DNA from: an uncultured Sphingomonadaceae bacterium
Lineage (GTDB): Bacteria; Pseudomonadota; Alphaproteobacteria; Sphingomonadales; Sphingomonadaceae
Length of the DNA stretch: 17,626 nucleotides
Assembly (NCBI GenBank): GCA_946479505.1
Contig: CAMLGC010000054.1
Span: forward strand, 1-17,626
Direction: 5' to 3'
The position numbers were made by a program, and so were the translations under genes. Positions 7,645 to 13,863 of this stretch are shown here, piece after piece. Under the pieces are notes generated by a model. That model was not told the origin of the DNA, searched no databases, and worked only from the letters and a program-made list of their open reading frames with translations. Every line of letters begins with the position of its first letter. The stretch's first letter is position 1.

Positions 7645-8697
7645 ATGCGAGGCAAAAGCCTTCTTTCTCTCGCCGGCTTGCTCGCCACCGCAGCGGCGAC
7701 GCAGGCGCCGGCGCCGATCGCACCGCTCTTCACGGACAACACGGGCACGCGCGCGGCGCTGCTGATCGAGGACGGGCGCGTCGTCGCCAAGCGGTATGCG
7801 CCGGGCTTTTCGGATGCGAACCGCTTCATTTCCTGGTCGATGGCGAAGACGATCACCGGCATGCTGGTGGGCGAGCTCGTCGCCGACGGGCGGATCAACC
7901 TCGACGCGCCTGCGCCGATCGCCGAGTGGCACAAACCCGGCGACCCGCGCACGGCGATCACGCTTCGGACGCTGCTCCAGATGCGATCGGGGCTCGAACA
8001 TATCGAGGTGGGCGATCCGATCGAGGCTTCGGACACCAACCAGGTGCTGTTCGTCGGCGGGACCGAGGACATGGCGGCGCGGTCGATCGCCACGCCGCTC
8101 GACTCCGCGCCCGGCAGCACCTTCGAATACAGCTCGCTCACCACGATCATCCTTTCCGAGATCATCACGCGCACACTGACCGACAGCCGCGAACCCCGGG
8201 TGCGGGCGAAAACGTATCGGGACTTCGCGACCGAGCGGCTGTTCCGGCCCGCGGGGGTGACAAGCGCGTTCCTCGAGTTCGATGGCGCGGGCACGCAGAT
8301 CGGCGGATCGCTGATCTACATGACGCTCGACGATTGGGGGCGGATGGGGCGGCTTTTGCTCGACGGCAAAGGGGGCGACGGGCGGCAGGTGATCGATCCC
8401 GAATGGCTGGCGTTCATGAAGGCCCCCTCGCCCGCCAACCCCGAATATGGCGCGCAAGTGTGGCTCAACCGGCCGGGCGGGCTCGACCCCGAGGGGCCGA
8501 CGCTGTTTCCCGGGCATGGGCCGGAGAGCGTGGTGTCGATGGTCGGGCACCTTGGGCAGTACGTGATCGCGGGTGAAGGAATGCGGGCAGGCGCGGAGCA
8601 CGACATCGTGCTCGTGCGGTTGGGCAAGACGCAGGACGGCGCCCTCGATCCGGTTCGGCGGACACTGGGCGCGATCGTCGAATCGCGCATCCGCTAG
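7645..8697 (+). CDS. Secreted class C beta-lactamase-related serine hydrolase
   Basis: This 350-residue protein has a signal peptide (about 1-20) and then a beta-lactamase/penicillin-binding fold of the class C type (6-aminohexanoate-dimer hydrolase-like group). The catalytic motif SxxK is SMAK at 65-68; Tyr162 in EYSSLTT fits the YxN/YxS motif; GHLG at 301-304 fits the third motif (HxG in place of KTG). Members hydrolyse amides or esters in the periplasm; the substrate cannot be read from sequence, and beta-lactam resistance should not be assumed. The ATG at 7645 is preceded by no strong ribosome-binding site. The 24-base gap to the divergent gene means the promoters of each must lie in the other's coding region. 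Its TAG stop shares the tetranucleotide CTAG with the opposing gene's stop. Confidence 0.85.
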   Translation: MRGKSLLSLAGLLATAAATQAPAPIAPLFTDNTGTRAALLIEDGRVVAKRYAPGFSDANRFISWSMAKTITGMLVGELVADGRINLDAPAPIAEWHKPGDPRTAITLRTLLQMRSGLEHIEVGDPIEASDTNQVLFVGGTEDMAARSIATPLDSAPGSTFEYSSLTTIILSEIITRTLTDSREPRVRAKTYRDFATERLFRPAGVTSAFLEFDGAGTQIGGSLIYMTLDDWGRMGRLLLDGKGGDGRQVIDPEWLAFMKAPSPANPEYGAQVWLNRPGGLDPEGPTLFPGHGPESVVSMVGHLGQYVIAGEGMRAGAEHDIVLVRLGKTQDGALDPVRRTLGAIVESRIR

Positions 8698-9491
8698 AGC
8701 AGGAACGTCCCCTCGATCACCGTGACACAGTCGCCGCCGAGGACGACGCGGTCGTCGTCGAGCCGACACGTCAGATGGCCGCCGCGGGCGCTGGCCTGGA
8801 AGGCGGTGAAGCGGTCGCGGCCGAGACGATTGGCCCAATAGGGGGTGAGAACCGCATGAGCCGAGCCGGTCACGGGATCCTCGTCGATGCCGACGCCCGG
8901 CGCAAAGGCGCGGCTGACGATATCGGTCCCCTCGCCCGGCGCGGTGACAATCGTCAGCACGTCGCCCTCGGCGGCAAGGCGGCGGAAATCCGGGGCGCAG
9001 GTGCGAACCTGATCGGCACTCTCGAGCACGACCAGGCCGTATCGGTGCGGGTGCCACAGCGTCTCGACCGGGCGCTCCACGTCGAGCGCGGCGACGATCG
9101 CGTCGAGCGGCCTCGGCTCGGGCGCCCAGTTGGGAAGCGCGAGCTCGTAGCCCGTTCCGGCGCGCGATACTTTCAGCCCGCCGGCCTTGCGCGTGCGGAA
9201 GCGCACCGCGGTGCGGTCTGGATCGGAGGAGAGCACGAAATGCCCGCTCGCAAGCGTCGCATGGCCGCACAGGACGACCTCCGAGCCAGGGGTGAACCAC
9301 CTCAGCTCGAAGTCGGCGTCGGGGTCGCCGTCGAGCGGCACGAGGAAGGCGGTTTCGCTGAGGTTGTTCTCCGCAGCGATCTTCTGGAGCGTTTCGTCAC
9401 CAAGCCATGATGCCAGCGGCATCACGGCGGCGGGGTTTCCCGCGAAGGGCGCGCTCGTGAAGGCGTCGATCTGGGCGAAGGGGATTCTCAT
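8694..9491 (-). CDS. PhzF family isomerase/epimerase-like protein
   Basis: This 265-residue protein matches the PhzF family (diaminopimelate-epimerase-like fold). The N-terminus MRIPFAQIDAFTSAPFAGNPAAV is typical in pattern; Glu46 in ENNLSETAF is the catalytic Glu position known from PhzF. CGHATLASGH (75-84) and GIDEDPVTGSAHAVL (201-215) are the two family signature loops in the two halves. PhzF itself isomerises trans-2,3-dihydro-3-hydroxyanthranilate, but no other phenazine genes are present here, so the substrate is unknown. The frame extends six codons further upstream, but ATG at 9491 overlaps the stop of the preceding transporter in ATGA and gives the family N-terminus. It is the last gene of the pdxH-CDF-phzF operon. 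Confidence 0.9.
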   Translation of the reverse strand: MRIPFAQIDAFTSAPFAGNPAAVMPLASWLGDETLQKIAAENNLSETAFLVPLDGDPDADFELRWFTPGSEVVLCGHATLASGHFVLSSDPDRTAVRFRTRKAGGLKVSRAGTGYELALPNWAPEPRPLDAIVAALDVERPVETLWHPHRYGLVVLESADQVRTCAPDFRRLAAEGDVLTIVTAPGEGTDIVSRAFAPGVGIDEDPVTGSAHAVLTPYWANRLGRDRFTAFQASARGGHLTCRLDDDRVVLGGDCVTVIEGTFLL

Positions 9492-10435
9492 ACGCGTTTG
9501 CCGAACCAATGCGGCGTAACGTCGGCTTCGGCGAGCGGATCCTGCGTGTCGACATGGCCTTCGGGATCGATATGGATCAGCACCTCGGCCTTCGGAAACG
9601 CGCGCTTGAGCGCCTTCTCGACCCCTTCGACGACATCATGCGCCTGGGCGACGGTGAGATCACGTGCGACCTCCATGTGGAACTGCGCAAAATCGTGGCT
9701 ACCCGCGCGGCGGGTGCGAAAATCGTGGATGCCGAGCAGCCCCGGCTGGCGCGCCGCCACGTCCATGAAGCGCTCGCGCTCGCTTTCGGGCCACTCCTTG
9801 TCCATCAGGTGATCGACCGCGGTCGACGACGCCTGGAACGCACCCCAGAGCAGCCATGCGGCGATCGCGATGCCGAAGATCGGGTCGGCCGCCGGGATCC
9901 CGAAAAACTGGTCGAGCACCAACGCGGCGATCACCGACAGATTGAGCAGCACGTCGGATTGGTAGTGGATGTTGTCCGCGAGGATCGCGACCGAGCCCGT
10001 CTGACGGACGACCCGGCGCTGATACCAGAGCAGCACGAGCGTCGCCGCGATCGCGACGAGCGAAACGCCGATACCGAATTCGGCGTCGAAGGTCTCGGCG
10101 GGTGTCCCCAACGCCTCGATCGCGCGCCACGCGATGCCGATCGCAGACGCCGTGATGAGGCCGACCTGGAACAGGGCCGCCAACGCCTCGGCCTTGCCGT
10201 GACCGAAGCGATGGTCGTAATCGGCGGGGGTTGCCGCGAGGCGGACGCCGTAGAGCGTAACGATGCTCGCAAGCAGATCGAGCGCGGTATCGGCAAGCGA
10301 ACCGAGCATCGCCACCGAGCCGGTGTGCCACGCTGCAAATCCTTTCAGGAGCAGCAGGAAGCATGCCATGCCGACGCTCGCCAGCGCGGCGCGTACCGCG
10401 AGCGGGAGGATTCGGCGGCGTTCGTTCTCGGTCAT
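9488..10435 (-). CDS. Cation diffusion facilitator (FieF-like Zn/Fe/Mn exporter)
   Basis: This 315-residue protein has the CDF plan: a membrane domain with about six helices (roughly 10-205) and a cytoplasmic C-terminal domain. The transport site is ADTALD (Asp49, Asp53) plus HYQSD (His157, Asp161), a DD-HD set as in E. coli FieF, which favours Zn2+, Fe2+ or similar divalent ions. DHRFGHGKAE (74-83) is the conserved loop after TM2. The C-terminal domain carries His237, His247, His253 and IHID (287-290), matching the regulatory metal sites. Exact metal is not decidable. The ATG at 10435 overlaps the pdxH stop in ATGA and its stop overlaps the phzF-like start the same way; the open frame continues upstream through pdxH in another frame and that part is not this gene. 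Confidence 0.92.
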   Translation of the reverse strand: MTENERRRILPLAVRAALASVGMACFLLLLKGFAAWHTGSVAMLGSLADTALDLLASIVTLYGVRLAATPADYDHRFGHGKAEALAALFQVGLITASAIGIAWRAIEALGTPAETFDAEFGIGVSLVAIAATLVLLWYQRRVVRQTGSVAILADNIHYQSDVLLNLSVIAALVLDQFFGIPAADPIFGIAIAAWLLWGAFQASSTAVDHLMDKEWPESERERFMDVAARQPGLLGIHDFRTRRAGSHDFAQFHMEVARDLTVAQAHDVVEGVEKALKRAFPKAEVLIHIDPEGHVDTQDPLAEADVTPHWFGKRV

Positions 10436-11013
10436 GGGTAGAGCAGGCCTTCGTGCCAGCCATCGTCGGTGCGCGTGAACAGGCGCCGCTCGTGGAGGCG
10501 ATGCTCGCGGGCGCGCCAGAACTCGATCCGTTCGGGGGACACGCGATAGCCCGACCAGTGCGCCGGCCGCGGCACGTCGCGGCCCTCGTATCGCGCCTCC
10601 ACCGCCGCGAACCGCGCCTCGAACGTGTCGCGCGAATCGAGCGGGCGGGACTGGTCCGACGCCCAGGCGCCGAGTTGCGAATCGCGGGCGCGGGTGCCGA
10701 AATAGGCGTCGGCCTCGGCATCGCTCACTTGGGCCACCGGCCCTTCGATCCGAACCTGGCGGCACAGCGATTTCCAGTGGAAGAGCAGCGCGGCCTGCGC
10801 ATTGTCGGCAAGATCGTGGCCTTTGCGGCTCTGCTGGTTGGTATAGAAGACGAAGCCGCGCTCGTCGTGCGCCTTGAGCAACACCATCCGCACCGAAGGG
10901 CGGCCGGCGGCGTTCGCCGTCGCCGCCGCCATCGCGTTGGGCTCGGCAGGCTCCGACTGCTGCGCCTCGGCGAACCACGCATCGAACAAGGCGATGGGGT
11001 CCGCAGCGCTCAT
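10432..11013 (-). CDS. pdxH: Pyridoxamine/pyridoxine 5'-phosphate oxidase
   Basis: This 193-residue protein is the FMN-dependent oxidase that makes pyridoxal 5'-phosphate from PNP or PMP. Visible family motifs are VRMVLLK (41-47), FVFYTNQQSRKG (54-65), RQVRIEG (85-91), SQLGAWASDQS (112-122), HWSGYRVSP (152-160) and the C-terminal signature EFWRAREHRLHERR (164-177), ending in LLYP. Length is close to the usual 200-odd residues. The frame is open far upstream, but that part has no family similarity; ATG 11013 (MSAADPIALFDAWF) gives a normal N-terminus. No strong ribosome-binding site is seen. It is the first gene of a coupled operon with a metal exporter and a PhzF-like enzyme. Confidence 0.94.
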   Translation of the reverse strand: MSAADPIALFDAWFAEAQQSEPAEPNAMAAATANAAGRPSVRMVLLKAHDERGFVFYTNQQSRKGHDLADNAQAALLFHWKSLCRQVRIEGPVAQVSDAEADAYFGTRARDSQLGAWASDQSRPLDSRDTFEARFAAVEARYEGRDVPRPAHWSGYRVSPERIEFWRAREHRLHERRLFTRTDDGWHEGLLYP

Positions 11014-11400
11014 GTCGGCACCCGAAGTTGACCAAATTGACTCGCCCTCACGTACGCGATTGCACCCGCGCGAACGCCGGCCCGCACACGCGCCATCGTC
11101 CGAAATGCGCTGCGATCGATCATGCGCTTCCCATAGCCAAGCCGATGCGTGTAGGACAGCCCATAGTGCCGGCACGCACCCGGCCGGCATGGTATTGCGG
11201 AGCGCGGCAGACCGGCCCCTGGCGGTGGCGTCGAGCGCCGCACCCTTGTCGCGACCCCGGAATGCGCCCATATAGAGGCACGCTACAGTCGCATATCGAC
11301 GGTCTTCGGCGCTTTGCGGCTCCCAACTCCTTCTTTCCCTGCAACCGCAGCACGGGCGCGCCGACCCTCGGCCGCTCACCAGAAAGCAAGGAATACCCAA
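11014..11400. other. 387-base non-coding stretch between divergent pdxH and cspA
   Basis: I see no convincing gene here. Open frames exist on both strands but have skewed, arginine/proline-rich composition and no family resemblance. The stretch holds a small palindrome GTGCCGGCAC near 11166-11175, a candidate cspA promoter around 11246-11276, and a roughly 120-base leader before cspA. Part of it could encode an untranslated RNA, but nothing diagnostic is seen. Confidence 0.5.
11246..11276 (+). promoter_or_regulatory. Candidate cspA promoter
   Basis: TTGTCG (11246-11251) is followed after 17 bases by CATATA (11269-11274), or after 19 by TATAGA (11271-11276). A start near 11283 would give a leader of about 118 bases, the long untranslated leader typical of cold-shock genes. 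Only the hexamers are seen; the use is inferred. Confidence 0.4.
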
Positions 11401-11613
11401 ATGGCCACCACTGGCACCGTCAAATTCTTCAATGCCGACAAGGGCTATGGCTTCATCGCCCCCGATGGCGGCGGCAACGATGCCTTCGTCCATATCACCG
11501 CGGTCGAGCGCGCCGGCATGCCGACGCTCAACCAGGACCAGCGCGTCAGCTATGAGCTCGAGCAGGACAAGCGTGGCAAGATGAGCGCGGTCAACCTCCA
11601 GCCGGCGGACTGA
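11401..11613 (+). CDS. cspA: CspA-family cold-shock protein
   Basis: This 70-residue protein is a single cold-shock domain: a small OB-fold beta barrel that binds single-stranded RNA/DNA and melts RNA structure. RNP1 is KGYGFI (14-19) and RNP2 is DAFVHI (27-32). Length and the start MATTGTVKFFNADKGYGFI are normal for the family. AAGGAA (11388-11393) lies about 8 bases before the ATG. The frame is open further upstream, but the conserved start fixes 11401. A GC-rich palindrome follows the stop. Whether it is cold-inducible, growth-phase or constitutive cannot be told from sequence, though the long leader is suggestive. Confidence 0.95.
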   Translation: MATTGTVKFFNADKGYGFIAPDGGGNDAFVHITAVERAGMPTLNQDQRVSYELEQDKRGKMSAVNLQPAD

Positions 11614-11624
11614 TCCGCGGCGCG

Positions 11625-11650
11625 ACGGCGGCCCGGCCGGGCCGCCGTTT
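11625..11650 (+). terminator. GC-rich hairpin terminator after cspA
   Basis: A perfect 24-base palindrome (11625-11648, ACGGCGGCCCGG and its reverse complement) begins 12 bases after the cspA stop and runs into TTT. The T-run is short, so termination may be partial, allowing read-through into the small gene at 11684. Confidence 0.6.
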
Positions 11651-11683
11651 CGTCCGCCATCCCCTTCGAGAGGCACTGCCCGC

Positions 11684-11884
11684 ATGGCCGACGATCCCGT
11701 TTTCTATCGCGCTCGCGCCGCCGCCGAGCACCAGACCGCCGAGACCGCGACGCTTAGCAATGTCCGCGAGCGCGCCGAACGGGCCGAGCGCGCATGGACG
11801 CAGATGGCCGAACGCGCCGAGCGCACCCGCCAGCAGCGCGAGGCGCGTGAGCGCGCCCGAATAATGCCGGTTCAGGAGGGCTGA
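11684..11884 (+). CDS. Small coiled-coil protein, function unknown
   Basis: This 66-residue protein is rich in Ala, Arg and Glu. The centre, ATLSNVRERAERAERAWTQM (about 22-41), and the following AERAERTRQQREARERAR have heptad-like spacing and should form one long helix or coiled coil. The pattern NVRERxxRAExAW recalls a widespread but uncharacterised family of small alphaproteobacterial proteins (memory, not a search). GAGAGG lies about 10 bases upstream of the ATG. It follows cspA by 70 bases on the same strand and could share its transcript. No function is proposed. Confidence 0.7.
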   Translation: MADDPVFYRARAAAEHQTAETATLSNVRERAERAERAWTQMAERAERTRQQREARERARIMPVQEG

Positions 11885-11963
11885 TCCGCCCGCCTGCAAT
11901 GCGCGCTGGAACGCTCCGGCGCCCCGTCCGTTCGACGCTCGACAGCCAGAAAAGGACATCGAG

Positions 11964-12278
11964 ATGAACGTCAAGCGGATCGGAATCGGGATCGGCGCGA
12001 TGATGGGCACCGCGCTGGCGATCGCGGGTGGTGCGCTGCTTTACGATGTCGCCGCGCGTAAACGCCTCCGCGCCGATGGTCACGAAGCGCCCGATCTCGA
12101 CGAGGACAAGCCGCATCCCGGACCCGATCACCGCGCCCCCGAAGCCTTTCGCCCCGATCCCACTGCCCCCGTCCCCGCTTCCGAGCGCGAGGCGCTGGCG
12201 CCCGCCACCGGCCCCGCACCGACGCTCAGCGAAGACCGTGGCTCGATGCGCAGCCAGACCGCGCCCGCCAACGGGTAG
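11964..12278 (+). CDS. Small membrane-anchored protein with Pro/Ala-rich tail, function unknown
   Basis: This 104-residue protein has one hydrophobic segment (about 6-28, RIGIGIGAMMGTALAIAGGA), then a short basic stretch (AARKRLR), then a low-complexity Pro/Ala/Asp-rich tail to the end. It is probably a single-pass inner-membrane protein, or has an uncleaved signal anchor. AAAAGGA about 8 bases upstream of the ATG is a good ribosome-binding site, which supports its being a real gene. I do not recognise it. It ends six bases before the stop of the opposing lipoprotein gene. Confidence 0.65.
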   Translation: MNVKRIGIGIGAMMGTALAIAGGALLYDVAARKRLRADGHEAPDLDEDKPHPGPDHRAPEAFRPDPTAPVPASEREALAPATGPAPTLSEDRGSMRSQTAPANG

Positions 12279-12284
12279 ATCCTG

Positions 12285-12644
12285 CTAGCGGCGGGTGAGT
12301 GCTGCGACGCAGCTTGCCCGATCGATCGGCGTGCCGTCGAGTTGGCGCGCGTCGACATAGGTGACGCGCGGTTCCTTGCCGTCCTCTGGATAGAGATAGG
12401 CGTCGAGCACGCAGATCGGCCCCTGGAACTGGAGCTTGCGCGCGGCGCCTTCGCGGAAATCCGCATCGGGCGTGCCGAATAGCGAGACGAGCCCCGCCGC
12501 ATTTTGCCCCATCACCCGCTCGAGCCCGACCGTGCCGTAGGTCATCGGAACGCGCCCCGACACAGGGGTTCGCCCGGGAGGAATCGCACCCGCGCAGGCC
12601 GAAAGCAGCAAAGCAAGCGCGAGGGTCGCCGGAAGCCTTATCAT
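12285..12644 (-). CDS. Small predicted lipoprotein, function unknown
   Basis: The 119-residue protein starts with a lipoprotein signal, MIRLPATLALALLLSAC, with lipobox LSAC and lipidated Cys17. The mature part contains VGLERVMGQNAAGLVSLFGTPD (39-60), then REGAARKLQFQGPICVLDAYLYP, and Cys78 and Cys112 could pair. The motif set (LFGTPD, REG, KLQF, CVLDAYLYP) fits, from memory, a conserved sphingomonad lipoprotein of unknown role. The frame is open upstream to 12794, but that portion would precede the signal peptide; ATG 12644 is chosen (GTG 12647 is an alternative). It is divergent from the kinase gene with 160 bases between starts. Confidence 0.8.
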   Translation of the reverse strand: MIRLPATLALALLLSACAGAIPPGRTPVSGRVPMTYGTVGLERVMGQNAAGLVSLFGTPDADFREGAARKLQFQGPICVLDAYLYPEDGKEPRVTYVDARQLDGTPIDRASCVAALTRR

Positions 12645-12744
12645 CACGTTGGCCTGCCGTGACGGCGCGGCCGGGGCAAGCCGCGGCGAACGGATCGTCG
12701 CGCCACCGCCACGCCCTGCCGGACGACCCGCAGCCGAGCGCCGG

Positions 12745-12773
12745 TTGCGCTGCGTCATGCGGGTCTCTACGGC
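12745..12773 (+). promoter_or_regulatory. Weak candidate promoter for the PfkB kinase gene
   Basis: TTGCGC (12745-12750), a 17-base spacer, then TACGGC (12768-12773), with the start codon about 30 bases downstream. The spacing is good but the -10 is poor. Confidence 0.2.
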
Positions 12774-12804
12774 GCGAACCATTCGTGAATCCAAGGAGAC
12801 CTGC

Positions 12805-13803
12805 GTGACCAGCCCCGCCTACGACGTCGTCGCGATCGGCAATGCCATCGTCGATATTCTCGCCCAAGCCGACGACGCCTTCATCGCGAGCGAGGGCATG
12901 ACCAAAGGCTCGATGCAGCTCGTGTTCTCAGCCCAGGATGCCGACGCGCTTTATGCCAAAATGGGGCCGGGACAGGAAGTGTCGGGCGGATCGGCGGCGA
13001 ACACCGTTGCGGGGATCGCGGCGCTGGGGGGACGATGCGGCTTCATCGGGCAGGTCGCCGACGACGAGCTCGGCACGATCTTCAAGCACGATATCAACGC
13101 GGCGGGCATCACCTTCGACACCGCGCCGCGCGACGGCGAGCCCACGACCGCGCGCTGCCTGATCTTTGTGACGCCCGACGGGCAGCGGACCATGAACACC
13201 TTTCTCGGCGCCTCGCAGTTCCTACCCGAAGGCGCGCTCGACCGTGGTCTGATCGCATCGGGGGCGATCCTCTATCTCGAGGGCTATCTGTGGGACCCCG
13301 AGGAGCCGCGGCGGGCGATGCGCACCGCGATCGAGGTGGCGCGCAAGGCAGGGCGCAAGGTGGCGTTCACGCTTTCGGACGTGTTCTGCATCTCGCGCCA
13401 CGGCGACGACTTCCGCAAGCTGATCGCCGACGGGCTGATCGACATCCTGTTCGCCAACGAAAACGAGCTGCTCGCGCTCGCCGAAGTGGAGGAGTTCGAG
13501 GCGGCCTTGGCGAGGATTGCGCCCCAAGTGCCCGTGCTGGTCGCGACGCGCAGCGAGAAGGGCGCGATCGCCATCGCCGACGGGACGCGCGCCGAGGTGG
13601 CGGCCGAGCCGATCGCTGCGGTGGTCGATACGACCGGCGCGGGCGACCTGTTCGCCGCCGGGTTCCTGCACGGACAGGCACAGGGGCATGACCTCGAGAA
13701 GTCGCTGCGCCTCGGGGCGATCTGCGCGGCGGAGATCATCTCGCATTACGGCGCGCGGCCGCAATGCGACATGAAGGCGTTGATCGCCGGCAAGCTCGGC
13801 TGA
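12805..13803 (+). CDS. Adenosine kinase-like PfkB family carbohydrate/nucleoside kinase
   Basis: This 332-residue protein is a PfkB (ribokinase-fold) kinase. The first signature is GGSAANTVAGIAALGG (61-76) with CGFIGQVADDELG after it. The second is DTTGAGDLFAAGFLHG (275-290), whose GAGD forms the anion hole with catalytic Asp281. FANENELLAL (217-226) is the conserved NExE region. In alphaproteobacteria this subgroup is commonly annotated adenosine kinase (adenosine + ATP to AMP + ADP); fructokinase or another sugar kinase is possible. The start is GTG at 12805, set by AAGGAG (12793-12798) six bases upstream; earlier in-frame codons have no such site. A bidirectional terminator follows. Confidence 0.9.
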   Translation: MTSPAYDVVAIGNAIVDILAQADDAFIASEGMTKGSMQLVFSAQDADALYAKMGPGQEVSGGSAANTVAGIAALGGRCGFIGQVADDELGTIFKHDINAAGITFDTAPRDGEPTTARCLIFVTPDGQRTMNTFLGASQFLPEGALDRGLIASGAILYLEGYLWDPEEPRRAMRTAIEVARKAGRKVAFTLSDVFCISRHGDDFRKLIADGLIDILFANENELLALAEVEEFEAALARIAPQVPVLVATRSEKGAIAIADGTRAEVAAEPIAAVVDTTGAGDLFAAGFLHGQAQGHDLEKSLRLGAICAAEIISHYGARPQCDMKALIAGKLG

Positions 13804-13827
13804 GGCGCGCGAACCGTCCAAAAGAAG

Positions 13828-13860
13828 AGGGCCGCGGGATCATCTCCCGCGGCCCTTTCT
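13828..13860. terminator. Bidirectional rho-independent terminator
   Basis: A perfect 12-base stem (AGGGCCGCGGGA with TCCCGCGGCCCT) encloses the loop TCATC, followed by TTCT on the plus strand. On the minus strand the hairpin is followed by CTTCTTTT (from plus 13820-13827). It lies between the convergent kinase and permease genes and can serve both. Confidence 0.88.
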
Positions 13861-13863
13861 CAT

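Noticed and set aside
7645..8697. Class C serine hydrolase as a beta-lactam resistance gene
   Set aside because: The motifs fit the broad esterase/amidase/DD-peptidase-like group; the third motif is HLG rather than KTG, so resistance cannot be claimed.
8694..9491. PhzF-like gene as evidence of phenazine production
   Set aside because: No other phenazine genes are in the window, and most PhzF-family proteins are not phenazine enzymes.
10435..11035. Upstream extension of the cation transporter frame through pdxH
   Set aside because: The same bases encode recognisable PdxH in another frame, and the transporter's own start overlaps the pdxH stop.
11028..11555. Plus-strand open frame across the pdxH-cspA gap and into cspA
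   Set aside because: It overlaps cspA in the wrong frame, its composition is skewed and it resembles no family.
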